From Phycisphaerales bacterium (GTDB taxonomy: Bacteria > Planctomycetota > Phycisphaerae > Phycisphaerales > SM1A02): a stretch of 40,195 nt of DNA. How positions within the stretch are numbered: the first letter of the stretch is position 1; every line of letters begins with the position of its first letter. The stretch spans positions 1-40,195 of the forward strand of contig JAQWLT010000034.1 in assembly GCA_029247205.1 (NCBI GenBank). Direction: 5' to 3'. This document shows, piece by piece, positions 1 to 8,566 of this stretch. The translations under genes and the position numbers were made by a program. The notes beneath the pieces are model-generated. The model worked only from the letters and a program-made list of their open reading frames with translations, did not search any database and had not been told where the DNA came from.

Positions 1-176
1 GCACGATTTCGAACAACATCGCCAGTGATGACGGCGGCGGGATGTCGTGCTACGGCTCAGATCTCACGTTGAGCAACTGCACGATTTCGAACAACAACGC
101 CGCCGGCAACGGCGGTGGGATCGCCTGCAACAGCAACAACATCCTGACCCTGAGCGGCTGCATGATCTCGAACAAC
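1..176 (+). repeat. Tandem coding repeats of the beta-helix protein
   Basis: The segment gcacgatttcgaacaac starts at 1 and again at 79, and a diverged copy (gcatgatctcgaacaac) starts at 160. The periods are 78 and 81 bases, i.e. 26-27 codons, so the frame is kept. The first two copies are nearly identical in DNA, which suggests recent duplication within the gene. More copies probably lie left of the window. Confidence 0.75.
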
Positions 177-497
177 ACGGCCGGCGACGCCGGTGGTGGG
201 ATCTACCACATAGACGGCGGAAATTCCATCTTGAGCGACACCACCGTCTGTGGAAACGTGCCGTATCAGATCTATGGGTTCTACTCGGATGAAGGCGGCA
301 ACACCCTTTCGATAACGTGTGAACCCGCGTGCGATGAGGATGTGGCCGGCAATGATCAGGTGGTCGATGGAGCGGATCTCGACGTTATCCTCTCGCTGTG
401 GAATCAAGATGTTGACGCGATCGATATCAGCGGCGATGGCATCATCGGCATCACGGACCTGCTGATGTTGCTTGAAGCATGGGGCCCCTGCCCATAA
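3..497 (+). CDS. Secreted beta-helix repeat protein with dockerin-like tail (5' truncated)
   Basis: The reading frame is open to the left edge, so only the last 164 codons are present. The visible part has glycine/asparagine-rich repeats of about 26-27 residues, each with a C-x-I-S-N-N core followed by GGGI or GGGM. This is the pattern of parallel beta-helix (pectate-lyase-like or Pmp-like) surface proteins. The last 55 residues form two degenerate calcium-binding loops (VDGADLDVILSLW and ISGDGIIGITDLLMLLEAWG) ending in GPCP, the dockerin-like tail seen on three other proteins here. A hairpin terminator follows 27 bases after the stop. The likely role is a cell-surface or secreted adhesin or structural protein; no catalytic motif is visible. 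Family assignment is fairly sure, function is not. Confidence 0.8.
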   Translation, partial: TISNNIASDDGGGMSCYGSDLTLSNCTISNNNAAGNGGGIACNSNNILTLSGCMISNNTAGDAGGGIYHIDGGNSILSDTTVCGNVPYQIYGFYSDEGGNTLSITCEPACDEDVAGNDQVVDGADLDVILSLWNQDVDAIDISGDGIIGITDLLMLLEAWGPCP

Positions 498-524
498 CCC
501 CCACCACAACCCACCACCCCACAG

Positions 525-555
525 CACCTCCGTATTCACGGGGGTGTTGTTGTTG
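525..555 (+). terminator. Intrinsic terminator of the beta-helix gene
   Basis: A 9-bp stem (cacctccgt with acgggggtg, one G-U pair) closes an ATTC tetraloop and is followed by ttgttgttg. It starts 27 bases after the stop codon at 497. The T-tract is interrupted by G, so termination may be less efficient than at a classic site. Confidence 0.6.
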
Positions 556-567
556 AGGTCTTCGCCA

Positions 568-843
568 TCACACCCGCAAGATCTTCCGGAGCGCGGCCAC
601 CTTGACTTCGTCAGGCAGCGGCAGTTCAGCCAGCATTGACAGGGCGGCAACGAACTGACTGTCGTGGCCGGATTGGGTCGCCTTTGGTCTTGGTGTAGGG
701 CAAGGAGAGCGCAGAGCGCTGGACTGGCTCGCCACGCCATCCGCTGCAAGTTCGCCAGTGGTAGCGGTTTCGGTTTGGCTACAATCCGCCTGCCGCCTGC
801 ATGGCATGCAGGAGGTCGTCGGTTCAAACCCGATCGGCTCCAT
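568..843 (-). CDS. Doubtful ORF running out of the tRNA-Ala fragment
   Basis: This 91-codon minus-strand ORF begins exactly at the 3' end of the tRNA-Ala fragment, so its first residues (MEPIGFEPTTSCMPC) are just the antisense translation of the tRNA T-arm and anticodon arm. From memory, many small hypothetical proteins in planctomycete annotations start this way. The distal part (FVAALSMLAELPLPDEVKVA) looks like a plausible amphipathic helix and may be a remnant of the C-terminus of a gene from an integrated element. There is no convincing ribosome-binding site. It is listed because it marks the scar, not because translation is likely. Confidence 0.2.
   Translation of the reverse strand: MEPIGFEPTTSCMPCRRQADCSQTETATTGELAADGVASQSSALRSPCPTPRPKATQSGHDSQFVAALSMLAELPLPDEVKVAALRKILRV
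796..842 (+). pseudogene. 3' half of tRNA-Ala(GGC), probable att scar
   Basis: The anticodon stem is cctgc/gcagg (796-800, 808-812) around the loop atggcat (801-807), giving U33 and anticodon GGC (803-805). The variable loop is 813-817. The T-arm is gtcgg-ttcaaac-ccgat (818-834). The 3' acceptor strand is cggctcc (835-841) with discriminator A842 and no encoded CCA, followed by tttt. No D-arm (TAGCTCAG-like) or 5' acceptor strand (ggagccg expected) is present in the 60 bases upstream, so the gene is cut between the D-arm and the anticodon arm. A 3'-half tRNA of this kind is the usual footprint of a tyrosine-recombinase element that integrated into a tRNA gene and carried or left a copy of its 3' end. 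No intact tRNA-Ala is in the window. Confidence 0.75.
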
Positions 844-896
844 TTTAGTTCACTTCCAATAGCATCTACGTTCGCCTAACTGGTGAAGGGACTCAG

Positions 897-1424
897 ATGA
901 ATCGACGGCTCGTCATCATCTTGGCATCGGCATACGCTGTTGTAGTTGTAGTTGGAAGTTGGATGATCTTGTCAGCTGACGGAAGGGTAATGCAAGGCCC
1001 GTGGCAGCCGACAACCGCAGGTCTTTATGTCGCTGAGTCTGATGAAGATGGGTTCTCCCTATCGGCCCGCTGCACCTATTGTCTTCAGCCGCTCCACGAA
1101 CTACCCATCACGCGAATACGACTACTCGAGCAACATTCGAACGATGTTTTGTGGCAAGCCTCGGCCCTGCCATCAGCAATGACGTTCGGTATTGAGCCGC
1201 CAGACGTTTTGAGTGGCCCCCATGTCTTCCTGCAAGGCATTGAGCCGGGTGTACGTCTTCGCTTGGAAATCGAAGTTGACAACCAGATAGTAGAGGCGTC
1301 CGCGTTGCCGGCAGTTAGTCTCTTGTGGCAAGGCAAGCAGCTTCATTCATGGATGAAGTGGAATGATCGGGAACCTGCGGCCTCATCGACAGATCATCTC
1401 GAAGCACCGCCCACAGTACGCTGA
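897..1424 (+). CDS. Hypothetical membrane-anchored protein
   Basis: This 175-residue protein has one N-terminal hydrophobic helix (about residues 5-26, with a VVVVVG core) that may be an uncleaved anchor or a signal peptide, followed by a soluble domain with no family I recognise. One C-x-x-C pair (RCTYC) lies near residue 60. The start is supported by gaaggga five bases upstream of ATG 897. Its 3' end overlaps the convergent glycosyltransferase by 110 bases, so one of the two C-terminal tails may be longer than in other strains. It is probably exported and may belong to the neighbouring glycan region. Confidence 0.6.
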   Translation: MNRRLVIILASAYAVVVVVGSWMILSADGRVMQGPWQPTTAGLYVAESDEDGFSLSARCTYCLQPLHELPITRIRLLEQHSNDVLWQASALPSAMTFGIEPPDVLSGPHVFLQGIEPGVRLRLEIEVDNQIVEASALPAVSLLWQGKQLHSWMKWNDREPAASSTDHLEAPPTVR

Positions 1425-2652
1425 GCAGAACCACGAGCATCACCCACCCGGTGCCGCCGAATCGATCCCAAGCTTCTCCTAGGCCGACCGCATCCTGCAC
1501 ACGCATTTGTTGCAGCATGACTAGGCTTGTAACTGCTAGCAGCAGGGCGCGACTTCTGCGCGGTCCTGGAACAATCAGCAGATTTGCCAAGATCAGAAAC
1601 AGCAGGATTGCAAAGCACCAATGGCGGTTATGGCTGTACGTATGAAAGACAATACTTGCTGCGGGGATGCACGCAAATTCTGTTAGGTCCAAGGATCGGT
1701 CTTCATTGATGCGCCGATTAAAGAGCGGCCTGTCGTTGCGCCGGTACAAATACCAGGCAAAAAGTCCTACCGTACTAGCGAACGCCAGAGGAATGGCCAT
1801 GCCAGGGTCCATATTCCATGTCGCAAACATTCGCTGTAGCCCAGCTGTTGCCGAGAGGCTGGTTTCAAGGCTCGATTTGCTGGCTAACCCGAGTGGCGAC
1901 GCGTTCTCATCGCTGCTCGTCATCAACACAAAATACTCAGAAGCAACTTCCCATCCCAGCCAAGGAATCATGACCATCCAAAGGAGGAGATAAGTCACGA
2001 CTAGAGCGGCAGCCGCTTGCCACGCGCGGCGTACTAGTAGCCACGGCAGAAACAGTAGTCCAATAATTTTGAACGAGGCTACCACTGCCAATACGGCACC
2101 TGCCTGCATTGAACGATGTGGTAGCAATATGGCTGACAAAACAAGCAGCAGTCCAAGCAGAATATCTATCTGACCGAGATTCAAATCAACGACTATTTTC
2201 GACACCAGCAACCCAATCGTCAGTGCCGCCGCCGTCGGTAGGGTGGCACTGTCGAGTCTTGACTTCAGTCTTTCGCCAACCAGTCGGGCACCAAGGGTGG
2301 CAGCAAGAAGCAGACATACGACCGAAAATATCGACCAGACCGCCGCCGCTACCAGGTATGGCAGCTGAGAAAGTGGGACGAAGAGAAGGAATGTCACCGG
2401 TAGATAGAGGGTGTTGAATGTGCCGGTCGCAGTCGGATCCATGAATCGCCACTCGCCAGAAACGAGCAATTGGGCCGCTGGGTAGAAGAATCCGTGAAAG
2501 TCGCCCCCTTGATGATTCGTGTACTTCAGTACCGTCGTCAAGGTCAGGCCGACCGCAATGCCCCACAGGACGAGCCACATGCATACCGACAACAACTGAG
2601 TATTCCGCGGCGATACAGCAAGTGGGGCGTGACGAGTTGGGCGTCCTGTCAT
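1315..2652 (-). CDS. GT87 (DUF2029)-type membrane glycosyltransferase
   Basis: This 445-residue polytopic protein has about ten hydrophobic segments. An early acidic loop, GGDFHGFFYPA (about residues 49-59), fits the first extracytoplasmic loop of GT-C enzymes. The motif VDLNLGQIDILLGLLLVL (about 160-177) is the N-x-G-Q-x-(D/N) signature of the DUF2029/GT87 family, which uses polyprenyl-phosphate sugars such as polyprenyl-P-mannose on the outer side of the membrane. The GT2 gene just upstream on the same strand could make the lipid-linked donor. Start ATG 2652 has only a distant purine tract (gagg). The tail overlaps the convergent gene at 897-1424. Exact sugar and acceptor are unknown. Confidence 0.75.
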   Translation of the reverse strand: MTGRPTRHAPLAVSPRNTQLLSVCMWLVLWGIAVGLTLTTVLKYTNHQGGDFHGFFYPAAQLLVSGEWRFMDPTATGTFNTLYLPVTFLLFVPLSQLPYLVAAAVWSIFSVVCLLLAATLGARLVGERLKSRLDSATLPTAAALTIGLLVSKIVVDLNLGQIDILLGLLLVLSAILLPHRSMQAGAVLAVVASFKIIGLLFLPWLLVRRAWQAAAALVVTYLLLWMVMIPWLGWEVASEYFVLMTSSDENASPLGLASKSSLETSLSATAGLQRMFATWNMDPGMAIPLAFASTVGLFAWYLYRRNDRPLFNRRINEDRSLDLTEFACIPAASIVFHTYSHNRHWCFAILLFLILANLLIVPGPRRSRALLLAVTSLVMLQQMRVQDAVGLGEAWDRFGGTGWVMLVVLLSVLWAVLRDDLSMRPQVPDHSTSSMNEAACLATRD

Positions 2653-2908
2653 TGTGGAGCAGACCTCTTCGAATCAACACTCATTGGCTCGCTACTTCAG
2701 TGTGCGAAAGGGTAGCGGTAGACGTGCAGGTCTGCCCCATTCATGCGAAGCACCAGCAGGTATACCTCGGGTTCAACTGCAGCGACGGGCTTCGCGGGAT
2801 CGACTCAGAGCACAAGAAGTGCCCACTGGCCTTGGCCTGTGTCTGGTGATCTGGCGAAACGAGATTCTTAGCGGATGTTGCTTTGTGGCAACATGTTCTA
2901 TCGAACAA

Positions 2909-3871
2909 TCACTCGGACGATCGATCCCCAAGTTTGGCACGAACAATGTACATGGGGCGACCACGGGTTTGGTTGAAGATCTTGCCCACATAGACGCCCA
3001 TGACACCGATTGCAATCAATATGATCCCGCCTAGCATCAAGTTGACCACAATGGTGCTTGCCCAGCCCTCAGGTGGATCGCCTCGCAGGGTATTTACAAT
3101 GTAGTAAAGGCCCATCAAGAAGGCGCAACCGCTGGTCAAGGTGCCGAAGACAATCGATGCGTAGAGAAGTCGGGTAGATTGAAACACAACACCACTCAGG
3201 GCAAACTTCATCAACCGCCATAATGAGTAGGTAGAGACCCCCGACGTACGACCCACACGTTCAAAGTTGACGCGTTCCACCTTGAAACCAAGCCAGTCAA
3301 GGACAAGGCGATAGGGCCGGTCAAGATCGCTCATGCCAAGATAGGAGTCAGCAACGACTCGTCGGATTGCACTAAAAGTTCCCTGCTGGGGATCAATCCG
3401 ATAGCCCGATAGTCTTGAGAGGAACCAGTAGTAGACATGATTGATGGTATTGCGCACTGGGCCGGCTGATTCCACGGCGCGATTGCCGATGGCAATGTCA
3501 GCCCCCTCCCGCAAGGCATCAAGCAGTCGGCCCACGCATTCAGGTGGATCCTGCAGGTCACAGTCCATGACCACAATGGTGTCGCCCGATGATTCTGCAA
3601 TTCCGGCGGCGATGGCTTCCTGTTGTCCGAAATTGCGGCTCAACCGCACACCGATGACCGACTCAACTGTGGTAGCCAATCTGGCGGTTTCAATCCAGTT
3701 TTCATCCGGGCCACCATCCTCAACGAGGATGATCTCCCATCGGTCACACTGGTCGATTAAAGCATCTTCAAGACGCGACACCAGTTCCTGTAGCACAGTT
3801 ACCGAACCAAATATCGGAATGACAATGGTCACAAATGACGGTGGCAGGTGTTGAGTGGTAGAGGCAGTCAT
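2909..3871 (-). CDS. GT2 family glycosyltransferase (polyprenyl-phosphate sugar synthase-like)
   Basis: This 320-residue protein has an N-terminal GT-A domain and a C-terminal pair of membrane helices (about 225-255 and 270-300). Visible motifs are VTIVIPIFG (14-22), ILVEDGG (48-54), the DCDLQDPPE metal/nucleotide motif (103-111) and SRNFGQQEAIAAG (78-90). These match the DPM1/GtrB/ArnC subgroup, which transfers a sugar from a nucleotide donor to undecaprenyl phosphate on the cytoplasmic face. It precedes the GT87 gene on the same strand with a 256-base gap that holds no gene. With the GtrA-like flippase candidate at 8567-9037 it could form a GtrA/GtrB plus GT-C glycosylation route. Substrate unknown. 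Confidence 0.88.
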   Translation of the reverse strand: MTASTTQHLPPSFVTIVIPIFGSVTVLQELVSRLEDALIDQCDRWEIILVEDGGPDENWIETARLATTVESVIGVRLSRNFGQQEAIAAGIAESSGDTIVVMDCDLQDPPECVGRLLDALREGADIAIGNRAVESAGPVRNTINHVYYWFLSRLSGYRIDPQQGTFSAIRRVVADSYLGMSDLDRPYRLVLDWLGFKVERVNFERVGRTSGVSTYSLWRLMKFALSGVVFQSTRLLYASIVFGTLTSGCAFLMGLYYIVNTLRGDPPEGWASTIVVNLMLGGIILIAIGVMGVYVGKIFNQTRGRPMYIVRAKLGDRSSE

Positions 3872-4233
3872 GTCACAGCTTTGGAGGTCATGGTACTCGG
3901 GCAGGGCTCGGGCTGGAGGTGGTACACAAGTAGGTAGACGTCAATGCCAACGTGCCTAGCTGCATGCCGCAAAGTGCCCTCTGCTCGGCTCATTGTCCTG
4001 CTTGTCTCTACGCTCGATTGGCACTCCGGGAAGAGATCTAAAAGGTCCATAGATCAATGGATGGGCTACGCCCTTGCGTTGAAAGTCTGGATGCGTGCAT
4101 ATACGGATGTTTCTGGCGATCGATCCCGCGTAGTTTGTAGGCATGAGGTCGAGATAGGCGATGCCTTTCTGTATGATCAAGTGGAAAAAAGATGGCTACG
4201 AGATATGCCTGAATATCTTGTGAAGGACGAACT
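3872..4233. other. Gap upstream of the formyltransferase, possible gene remnant
   Basis: No convincing gene is present. A plus-strand ORF (3944-4252) overlaps the formyltransferase start but resembles nothing I know. A minus-strand stretch at 3956-4180 contains a line resembling GNAT motif A (ICTHPDFQRKGVAHPLI), which may be a decayed acetyltransferase or chance. Base composition turns AT-rich in the second half of the gap, continuing into the next gene. Confidence 0.4.
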
Positions 4234-5094
4234 ATGGCGAATTTCGGCTTGATGGCGGTTGGATATAAGGGACTGGCACTTCTTAAAAGTCTAAAGAAGC
4301 ATCCCAAGTTTGTTGTTTCATATGAGAGTAAAGAAAAAGACACACATCAACAAATCATTGATTGGTGTGTTTTAAACAAAGTCGACATTTATGCGCGGGC
4401 AGAGTTTAATCAAACTCTACTAGACGGGGTCGACAAGTTGTTTCTGGTTGGGTGGCAGTTTCTTGTCTCGGGTGATCTAGAAAAATACTTTGTGTTGCAT
4501 GATTCCTACCTTCCAGAACGCAGAGGATTTTGCCCAACTGTTTCTGCTCTTCTTGATGGCGAGGACTATGTTGGTGCTAGTTGTTTTTGTCCTATCGAGG
4601 GACAGGGTGCAGATTATGGAATAGTGTTTGGCCGAGAGAAGAAGTTCATTAGCCATCCATTAAAAATACAGGCGGCATTTGATTTGGTTGTTGAACTTTA
4701 TGTGGGGCTAATTGATGAAGTCTTACGGGGTGATCTAAAGCCAATAAAAATTGACTATGAAGGGGGCAGCTCTTTTTCCGTATGGCGAGATGAGAAAGAT
4801 TTGCAAATAGATTGGTCAGATAGCGCAGAAAACATTCATCGGAAAATCTGCGCCAATGGATATCCCTATGACGGCTCAACTACCTTTTACGAAGGCGATT
4901 TGATTTACATCACAGAATCAACTGTAGAATCCGATGTCAATATTTTGAATAGACAAAGGCACTGTGGTAAAATTTGGAAAGTAGACGATGGAAAGCCCAC
5001 AGTAATTTGCGGCTTTGGTTTGCTTACTGTTGTTTCTGCCCATAATGACGCAGGTAGCGTGGCGTTTAATTTGTTGAGAAAGAGATTTTCATGA
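4234..5094 (+). CDS. Sugar formyltransferase-like protein (Fmt/ArnA N-terminal fold)
   Basis: This 286-residue protein matches the formyltransferase fold: an N-terminal Rossmann-like half, then VLHDSYLPERRGF (87-99), equivalent to the N-x-H-x-S-L-L-P-x-x-R-G active-site loop, then GADYG (125-129) carrying the conserved Asp. The catalytic His (89) and Asp (127) are kept, but the usual Asn two residues before His is Val87. The C-terminal part (ICANGYPYDGSTTFYEGD) resembles the small domain after the catalytic domain. Such enzymes use N10-formyltetrahydrofolate to formylate amino sugars on dTDP or UDP. The ribosome-binding site aagga lies six bases before ATG 4234. The gene is clearly richer in A/T than its neighbours, suggesting transfer. 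The stop overlaps the ATG of a 16-codon remnant (ATGA). It could act on the WecE product made by the neighbouring genes. Confidence 0.8.
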   Translation: MANFGLMAVGYKGLALLKSLKKHPKFVVSYESKEKDTHQQIIDWCVLNKVDIYARAEFNQTLLDGVDKLFLVGWQFLVSGDLEKYFVLHDSYLPERRGFCPTVSALLDGEDYVGASCFCPIEGQGADYGIVFGREKKFISHPLKIQAAFDLVVELYVGLIDEVLRGDLKPIKIDYEGGSSFSVWRDEKDLQIDWSDSAENIHRKICANGYPYDGSTTFYEGDLIYITESTVESDVNILNRQRHCGKIWKVDDGKPTVICGFGLLTVVSAHNDAGSVAFNLLRKRFS

Positions 5095-5141
5095 AACACA
5101 AGTCATTCGAAACTGCTCGACTTATTCGAGGATTTGCTTGA
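5091..5141 (+). pseudogene. Truncated start of a gene coupled to the formyltransferase
   Basis: ATG 5091 overlaps the formyltransferase stop (ATGA), the usual arrangement of a translationally coupled operon partner. The frame reads only MKHKSFETARLIRGFA and then stops. Just afterwards the AT-rich composition gives way to the GC-rich background. The simplest reading is that the partner gene was cut off when the AT-rich block was inserted or recombined. It could also be a chance short frame. Confidence 0.3.
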
Positions 5142-5346
5142 ATTGACTTTGATGATTGGTGACGTGGGTGTCCAATCTCACGCCTTCATGGCGAACAATT
5201 CTTTGCTCGCTCGTAGGGGAATTGGGAACTCACATGCTGCTTACCGTACATCAGTCGGGCATGAGAAGCATCGCGCCAGGCGGCGAGGGGCGACATCATT
5301 TCGAGTGCTATGATTGCGGCTTACGACCATGCAAGGGAGGTTCTAC

Positions 5347-6372
5347 GTGCAATCAGATGCCACAGTACTTGTGACCGGCGGAGCTGGCTTCATAGGATCT
5401 AACTACGTCCGGATGATTGCCGATCAACACCCCGACTGGTCTATCCGCGTACTGGACCTGCTGACCTACTGCGGCAATCCTGCCAACTTAACTGGACTCG
5501 AAGATCGAATCACCTTTGTGCATGGCGATATTGCCGATGCATCCATCGTTGACAGTGTGGTATCTGGCTGCAATGCGGTTGTGAACTTCGCTGCAGAGAG
5601 CCACGTTGATCGGAGTCTGATAGACAGTCGCCCCTTCATTCGGACCAATGTGGAAGGAACACAGGTGTTGCTGGATGCGTCTCGCCGCAATGGTGTCGAT
5701 CGCTTTTTGCATGTATCGACTGATGAGGTCTACGGTGATTTGGCAGGAAGCACGCACCATTCACTAGAGTCAGATGTGTTTCGTCCGCGCAGTCCCTATG
5801 CGGCGTCCAAGGCAGCAGCAGAACATTTGGTTCATGCAGCTCATTGCTCTTTCGGGCTGCACACATTGATCACGCGTGGTTCAAATACCTACGGGCCTCG
5901 TCAGTACCCAGAGAAGATCATTCCACTGTTTATCACAACCGCCATGGAAGACGGCGAGCTGCCCATCTATGGAAGAGGCCAGGCAGTTCGCGACTACATG
6001 CATGTCGATGACCACTGTGCTGGAATTGATTTGGTGTTGCGCGAAGGCGACTCCGGTAAGGCCTACAACCTAGGAGCACGGCTGGAGATTAACGGTGTCG
6101 AGGTTGCGACGGCGATTGTGGAGGCGTTGGACAAGCCGAAGTCCCTCATGACCTATGTCGATGATCGGCCTGGCCATGACTATCGATACGCCGTCGATCC
6201 ATCAGCAGCCGAGCAGTTGGGCTGGACACGACGGTGGTCCTTTTCCGAGGGATTGCGCCACACTATTGACTGGTACTGCAGTAATGAGGATTGGTGGCGT
6301 CCAATTCGATCTGGAGACCACTATCAGTCGTACCAATCGAACTGGTATGGCGGAAGCAAGGCCACTCCCTGA
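5347..6372 (+). CDS. rmlB: dTDP-glucose 4,6-dehydratase
   Basis: This 341-residue extended short-chain dehydrogenase converts dTDP-glucose to dTDP-4-keto-6-deoxyglucose. It shows the NAD-binding GGAGFIGS (about 11-18), the catalytic Thr-Asp-Glu of STDEVYG (T125-D126-E127) and the YxxxK pair of YAASK (Y151, K155), plus GQAVRDYMHVDDH typical of RmlB. Start GTG 5347 is chosen because aagggagg lies six bases before it; TTG 5314 or ATG 5329 in frame would extend it but lack this site. It converges on rmlA with only three bases between the stops. Together with rmlA and the aminotransferase it supplies a dTDP-4-amino-4,6-dideoxyhexose. Confidence 0.95.
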   Translation: MQSDATVLVTGGAGFIGSNYVRMIADQHPDWSIRVLDLLTYCGNPANLTGLEDRITFVHGDIADASIVDSVVSGCNAVVNFAAESHVDRSLIDSRPFIRTNVEGTQVLLDASRRNGVDRFLHVSTDEVYGDLAGSTHHSLESDVFRPRSPYAASKAAAEHLVHAAHCSFGLHTLITRGSNTYGPRQYPEKIIPLFITTAMEDGELPIYGRGQAVRDYMHVDDHCAGIDLVLREGDSGKAYNLGARLEINGVEVATAIVEALDKPKSLMTYVDDRPGHDYRYAVDPSAAEQLGWTRRWSFSEGLRHTIDWYCSNEDWWRPIRSGDHYQSYQSNWYGGSKATP

Positions 6373-6375
6373 TTT

Positions 6376-7269
<894 letters not shown>

Positions 7270-7356
7270 GCAGTTCATTCTACTCATCAGGCTCGGTGTG
7301 TATACGCAGAATGGGCTCCCTTGTTGCTCGCATCCTCATCGGGGATACTGTTCGTT

Positions 7357-8517
7357 ATGGATAGGGAGCAGCAGCACATTCCATTCAATCGACCCTATGT
7401 GGTCGGTCCTGAGTTTAAGTATCTCGCAGACGCTATCGTGCGTGGCCATTCGGCTGGCGACGGGCATTACACGCGGTTGTGTAGCGATCTGTTGCAGCAG
7501 CGATCAGGTGCATCGAGTGTGCTGCTTACCACCTCATGTACATCGGCATTAGAACTGGCAGCGCTGCTGTTGGATATTCAGCCCGGCGACGAAGTCATCA
7601 TGCCGTCTTATACTTTCGTTTCAACAGCGAACGCCTTTGTACTTCGGGGCGCAAAGCCAGTCTTCGTAGACATTCGCGAGGACACTTTGAACATGGATGA
7701 GCGTCTCATCGAGGCGGCGATCACAGATCGAACACGTGCGATTGTTCCGGTCCACTATGGGGGCGTTGCATGTGACATGGATGTCATCATGGACATAAGT
7801 CATCGACATTGCATTCCAGTTGTCGAGGACGCTGCCCAAGGAGTCAATGCGACATGGAAAGGAAAGTGGTTGGGGACCATTGGCGACATCGGGACATGGT
7901 CATTCCATGAAACGAAGAATGTCATCTGTGGCGAAGGTGGCGCCATCGTTCTCAATAACACGGCCCTGATTGAGCGAGCAGAGATTCTCCGGGAGAAAGG
8001 CACCAATCGAAGTCAGTTTCTTCGTGGGCAAGTGGACAAGTACACATGGGTCGATGTTGGCGGGTCCTTTCTGCTTTCAGACTTATTGTCAGCTTTCTTG
8101 TTTGCTCAACTGGAACACATGGACGACATCACACGGCGCCGAAAGTCGCTGTGGCAACGCTATGACGATGCGCTTCGTCCGGTGAGTGAGAGGTTGGGCC
8201 TCGATTTGCCAGTCGTGCCTGATGGGTGTGTTTCAAACTGTCACATGTACCATGTCCGTGTGCGTTCTATGGAAGAACGTGATGCGATGATCGCTGATCT
8301 TCGCAAGCGTGACATGCAGTCTGTTTTTCACTATGTCCCACTACACACATCGCCCTTTGCCAGGGGCAAGGGGTGGTCGGATTATGACCTCCCTGTAACA
8401 GAACGCGAGTGGTCGCGACTATTGCGGCTGCCGCTGTACCCTGAACTGCAAGGCGAAGATGTTGACCAAGTCATCGATTCTGTGATTCAGACCGTCTCTA
8501 CGCAAGTGGGTAGTTGA
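7357..8517 (+). CDS. wecE: dTDP-4-amino-4,6-dideoxygalactose transaminase (WecE/RffA type)
   Basis: This 386-residue PLP enzyme of the DegT/DnrJ/EryC1 family strongly recalls E. coli WecE (RffA) along its whole length: IPFNRPYVVG near the start, LLDIQPGDEVIMPSYTFVST, VPVHYGGVACDMD, VVEDAAQGV, SFHETKN with the PLP lysine at about K187, and REKGTNRSQFLRGQVDKYTW. WecE converts dTDP-4-keto-6-deoxyglucose, the RmlB product, to dTDP-Fuc4N with glutamate as amino donor. ATG 7357 is the best start because WecE proteins begin just before IPFN; an in-frame TTG at 7321 would add 12 residues. The formyltransferase nearby suggests the amino group may then be formylated. Confidence 0.93.
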   Translation: MDREQQHIPFNRPYVVGPEFKYLADAIVRGHSAGDGHYTRLCSDLLQQRSGASSVLLTTSCTSALELAALLLDIQPGDEVIMPSYTFVSTANAFVLRGAKPVFVDIREDTLNMDERLIEAAITDRTRAIVPVHYGGVACDMDVIMDISHRHCIPVVEDAAQGVNATWKGKWLGTIGDIGTWSFHETKNVICGEGGAIVLNNTALIERAEILREKGTNRSQFLRGQVDKYTWVDVGGSFLLSDLLSAFLFAQLEHMDDITRRRKSLWQRYDDALRPVSERLGLDLPVVPDGCVSNCHMYHVRVRSMEERDAMIADLRKRDMQSVFHYVPLHTSPFARGKGWSDYDLPVTEREWSRLLRLPLYPELQGEDVDQVIDSVIQTVSTQVGS

Positions 8518-8566
8518 TCCCAAGGGCGAGGGCCGGCGCAATAGTCATGGCTGTGCACGCGAACGA

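Larger units (their letters stand above)
498..896. other. Gene-poor gap with terminator and tRNA scar
   Basis: Apart from the terminator (525-555) and the tRNA-Ala 3' half (796-842), nothing well supported lies here. The only ORF with any protein-like character is on the minus strand at 568-843. The next gene starts at 897 after the ribosome-binding site gaaggga. Confidence 0.6.

Noticed and set aside
57-827. Minus-strand ORF of 256 codons at the left end
   Set aside because: It spans the beta-helix gene, a terminator and the tRNA fragment, and encodes no recognisable protein.
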